From the NCBI GenBank assembly GCA_016200385.1, contig JACQEV010000181.1:1-6701 (forward strand): 6,701 bases of DNA, in the 5' to 3' direction. Shown piece after piece: positions 5,821 to 6,701 of this stretch. Made by a program: the position numbers and the translations under genes. The notes under the pieces were generated by a model. It was not told the DNA's origin. It saw only the letters and a list, made by a program, of their open reading frames with translations, and ran no database searches. The stretch comes from Candidatus Methylomirabilota bacterium. GTDB taxonomy: Bacteria; Methylomirabilota; Methylomirabilia; Methylomirabilales; Methylomirabilaceae. The first letter of the stretch is position 1. Every line of letters starts with the position of its first letter.

Positions 5821-6701
5821 ATGTCTGAGAACACTGCGCTTGAGCGGTGGGTGGATCAGGTGGCGCGCATGACTCGCCCGGACCGGATCCATTGGTGCGA
5901 CGGTTCGGAGGAGGAGTACCACAAATTGGTGGAGGGGATGCTTCGCGATGGTACCCTGATCCGCCTCAACCAGAACAGCTACCCGGGATGCTACTTGCAC
6001 CGAAGCGATCCAACGGACGTTGCCCGGACCGAGCACCTGACGTTCATCTGCACGACGCACAAAGAGGATGCCGGGCCCACGAATAACTGGATGGGGCCAA
6101 GGGAGGGCCGCGAGCACGTTGGACCGCTCTTTGAGGGCAGCATGAAGGGGCGGACGATGTTCGTCGTGCCCTATATCATGGGACCCGCCACCTCGCCCTA
6201 CAGCGGGCTTGGCGTAGAGGTGACGGACAGCCCCTACGTCGTTGCCAATATGCGGCTCATGACCCGCATGGGCAAGGTCGCCCTTGACCGGCTGGGCGGA
6301 TCGGGCAACTTCGTCGCGGGCCTTCACTCGCTCGGGGACTTGAGTCCAGACCGCCGCTTCATCCTCCACTTCCCCGAGCAGCGCCTGATCTGGAGCATCG
6401 GCTCGGGCTATGGAGGCAACGCCCTGCTAGGCAAGAAGTGCCATGCGCTCCGCATTGCCAGTTGGATGGCGAGAGAGGAGGGTTGGCTGGCTGAGCACAC
6501 CCTGATCATGGGGCTGGAGGACCCGACAGGGCAGGTCACATATATTGTCGCGGCCTTTCCCAGCGCATGCGGCAAGACCAATCTCGCAATGCTGGTGTCC
6601 TCTCTGGAGCACTTGGGCTACAGGGTGTGGACCCTGGGTGATGACATCGCATGGATGCACATCGGGCCCGATGGTCGCCTCAGGGCCATCAACCCGGAGG
6701 C
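5821..6701 (+). CDS. pckG: Phosphoenolpyruvate carboxykinase (GTP), 5' part, cut by window edge
   Basis: The enzyme interconverts oxaloacetate + GTP with PEP + GDP + CO2 in the cytoplasm, linking the TCA cycle to gluconeogenesis (or CO2 fixation in reverse). The first 293 codons of an expected ~600 are present, open to the window end. The reading [33 protein letters not shown] is typical of the GTP-dependent family. [25 protein letters not shown] follows, then [29 protein letters not shown]. The P-loop FPSACGKTN (246-254) contains the hallmark reactive Cys250, and GDDIAWM (273-279) carries the metal-binding aspartates. This separates it from the ATP-dependent family. No frameshift or stop interrupts the visible part. 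It lies 94 nt downstream of tRNA-Asn; no separate promoter is recognisable there, so read-through from the tRNA promoter is possible. Confidence 0.96.
   Translation, partial: MSENTALERWVDQVARMTRPDRIHWCDGSEEEYHKLVEGMLRDGTLIRLNQNSYPGCYLHRSDPTDVARTEHLTFICTTHKEDAGPTNNWMGPREGREHVGPLFEGSMKGRTMFVVPYIMGPATSPYSGLGVEVTDSPYVVANMRLMTRMGKVALDRLGGSGNFVAGLHSLGDLSPDRRFILHFPEQRLIWSIGSGYGGNALLGKKCHALRIASWMAREEGWLAEHTLIMGLEDPTGQVTYIVAAFPSACGKTNLAMLVSSLEHLGYRVWTLGDDIAWMHIGPDGRLRAINPE

Noticed and set aside
5692..6369. 225-residue - strand open frame
   Set aside because: Antisense to pckG and tRNA-Asn, ending in the tRNA-derived peptide [10 protein letters not shown].

Overview
The window is a run of stable-RNA and housekeeping genes, all on the + strand, from a GC-rich bacterium. 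An HldD-type heptose epimerase implies an LPS-bearing (Gram-negative) cell, while the full-length Alu-domain SRP RNA directly ahead of dnaX is the arrangement best known from Bacillus-type Firmicutes. Together with the small heptamer repeats, this suggests a deep-branching Gram-negative phylum (NC10/Methylomirabilis-like is my guess). The sequence alone does not settle the phylum.

Layout. Positions 1-1283 hold four serine tRNA genes with anticodons UGA, GCU, CGA and GGA, which together cover all six serine codons. A small four-helix membrane protein (441-890, DUF420-like) sits among them. An hldD-like epimerase (1458-2408) follows, then a large (~273 nt) SRP RNA (2466-2738). Next comes the tightly packed dnaX-ebfC-recR unit (2847-5573) for the clamp loader, nucleoid/DNA-binding factor and recombinational repair. 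A tRNA-Asn with a clear sigma70-type promoter comes next, followed by the 5' half of a GTP-dependent PEP carboxykinase gene running off the right edge.

The main unexpected signal is in the spacers of the left 2.85 kb. Five of them (A 1-80, B 172-277, C 1080-1191, D 1298-1457, E 2747-2841) have the same design: a left arm of degenerate tandem 7-mers, a loop of roughly 40-95 nt, and a right arm of tandem 7-mers that is the approximate reverse complement of the left arm. The 7-mer core differs between elements (GAAC, TCAGC, GTTTC, GTTSAC) but the period of exactly 7 and the inverted pairing are kept. Each fills its spacer almost edge to edge. Every element whose left neighbour is visible follows a structured RNA gene (three tRNA-Ser and the SRP RNA). 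Right arms stop 0-5 nt before the next gene and in one case supply the apparent dnaX ribosome-binding sequence.

All other long open frames are shadows of the genes above or antisense readings of the tRNA and SRP RNA genes.
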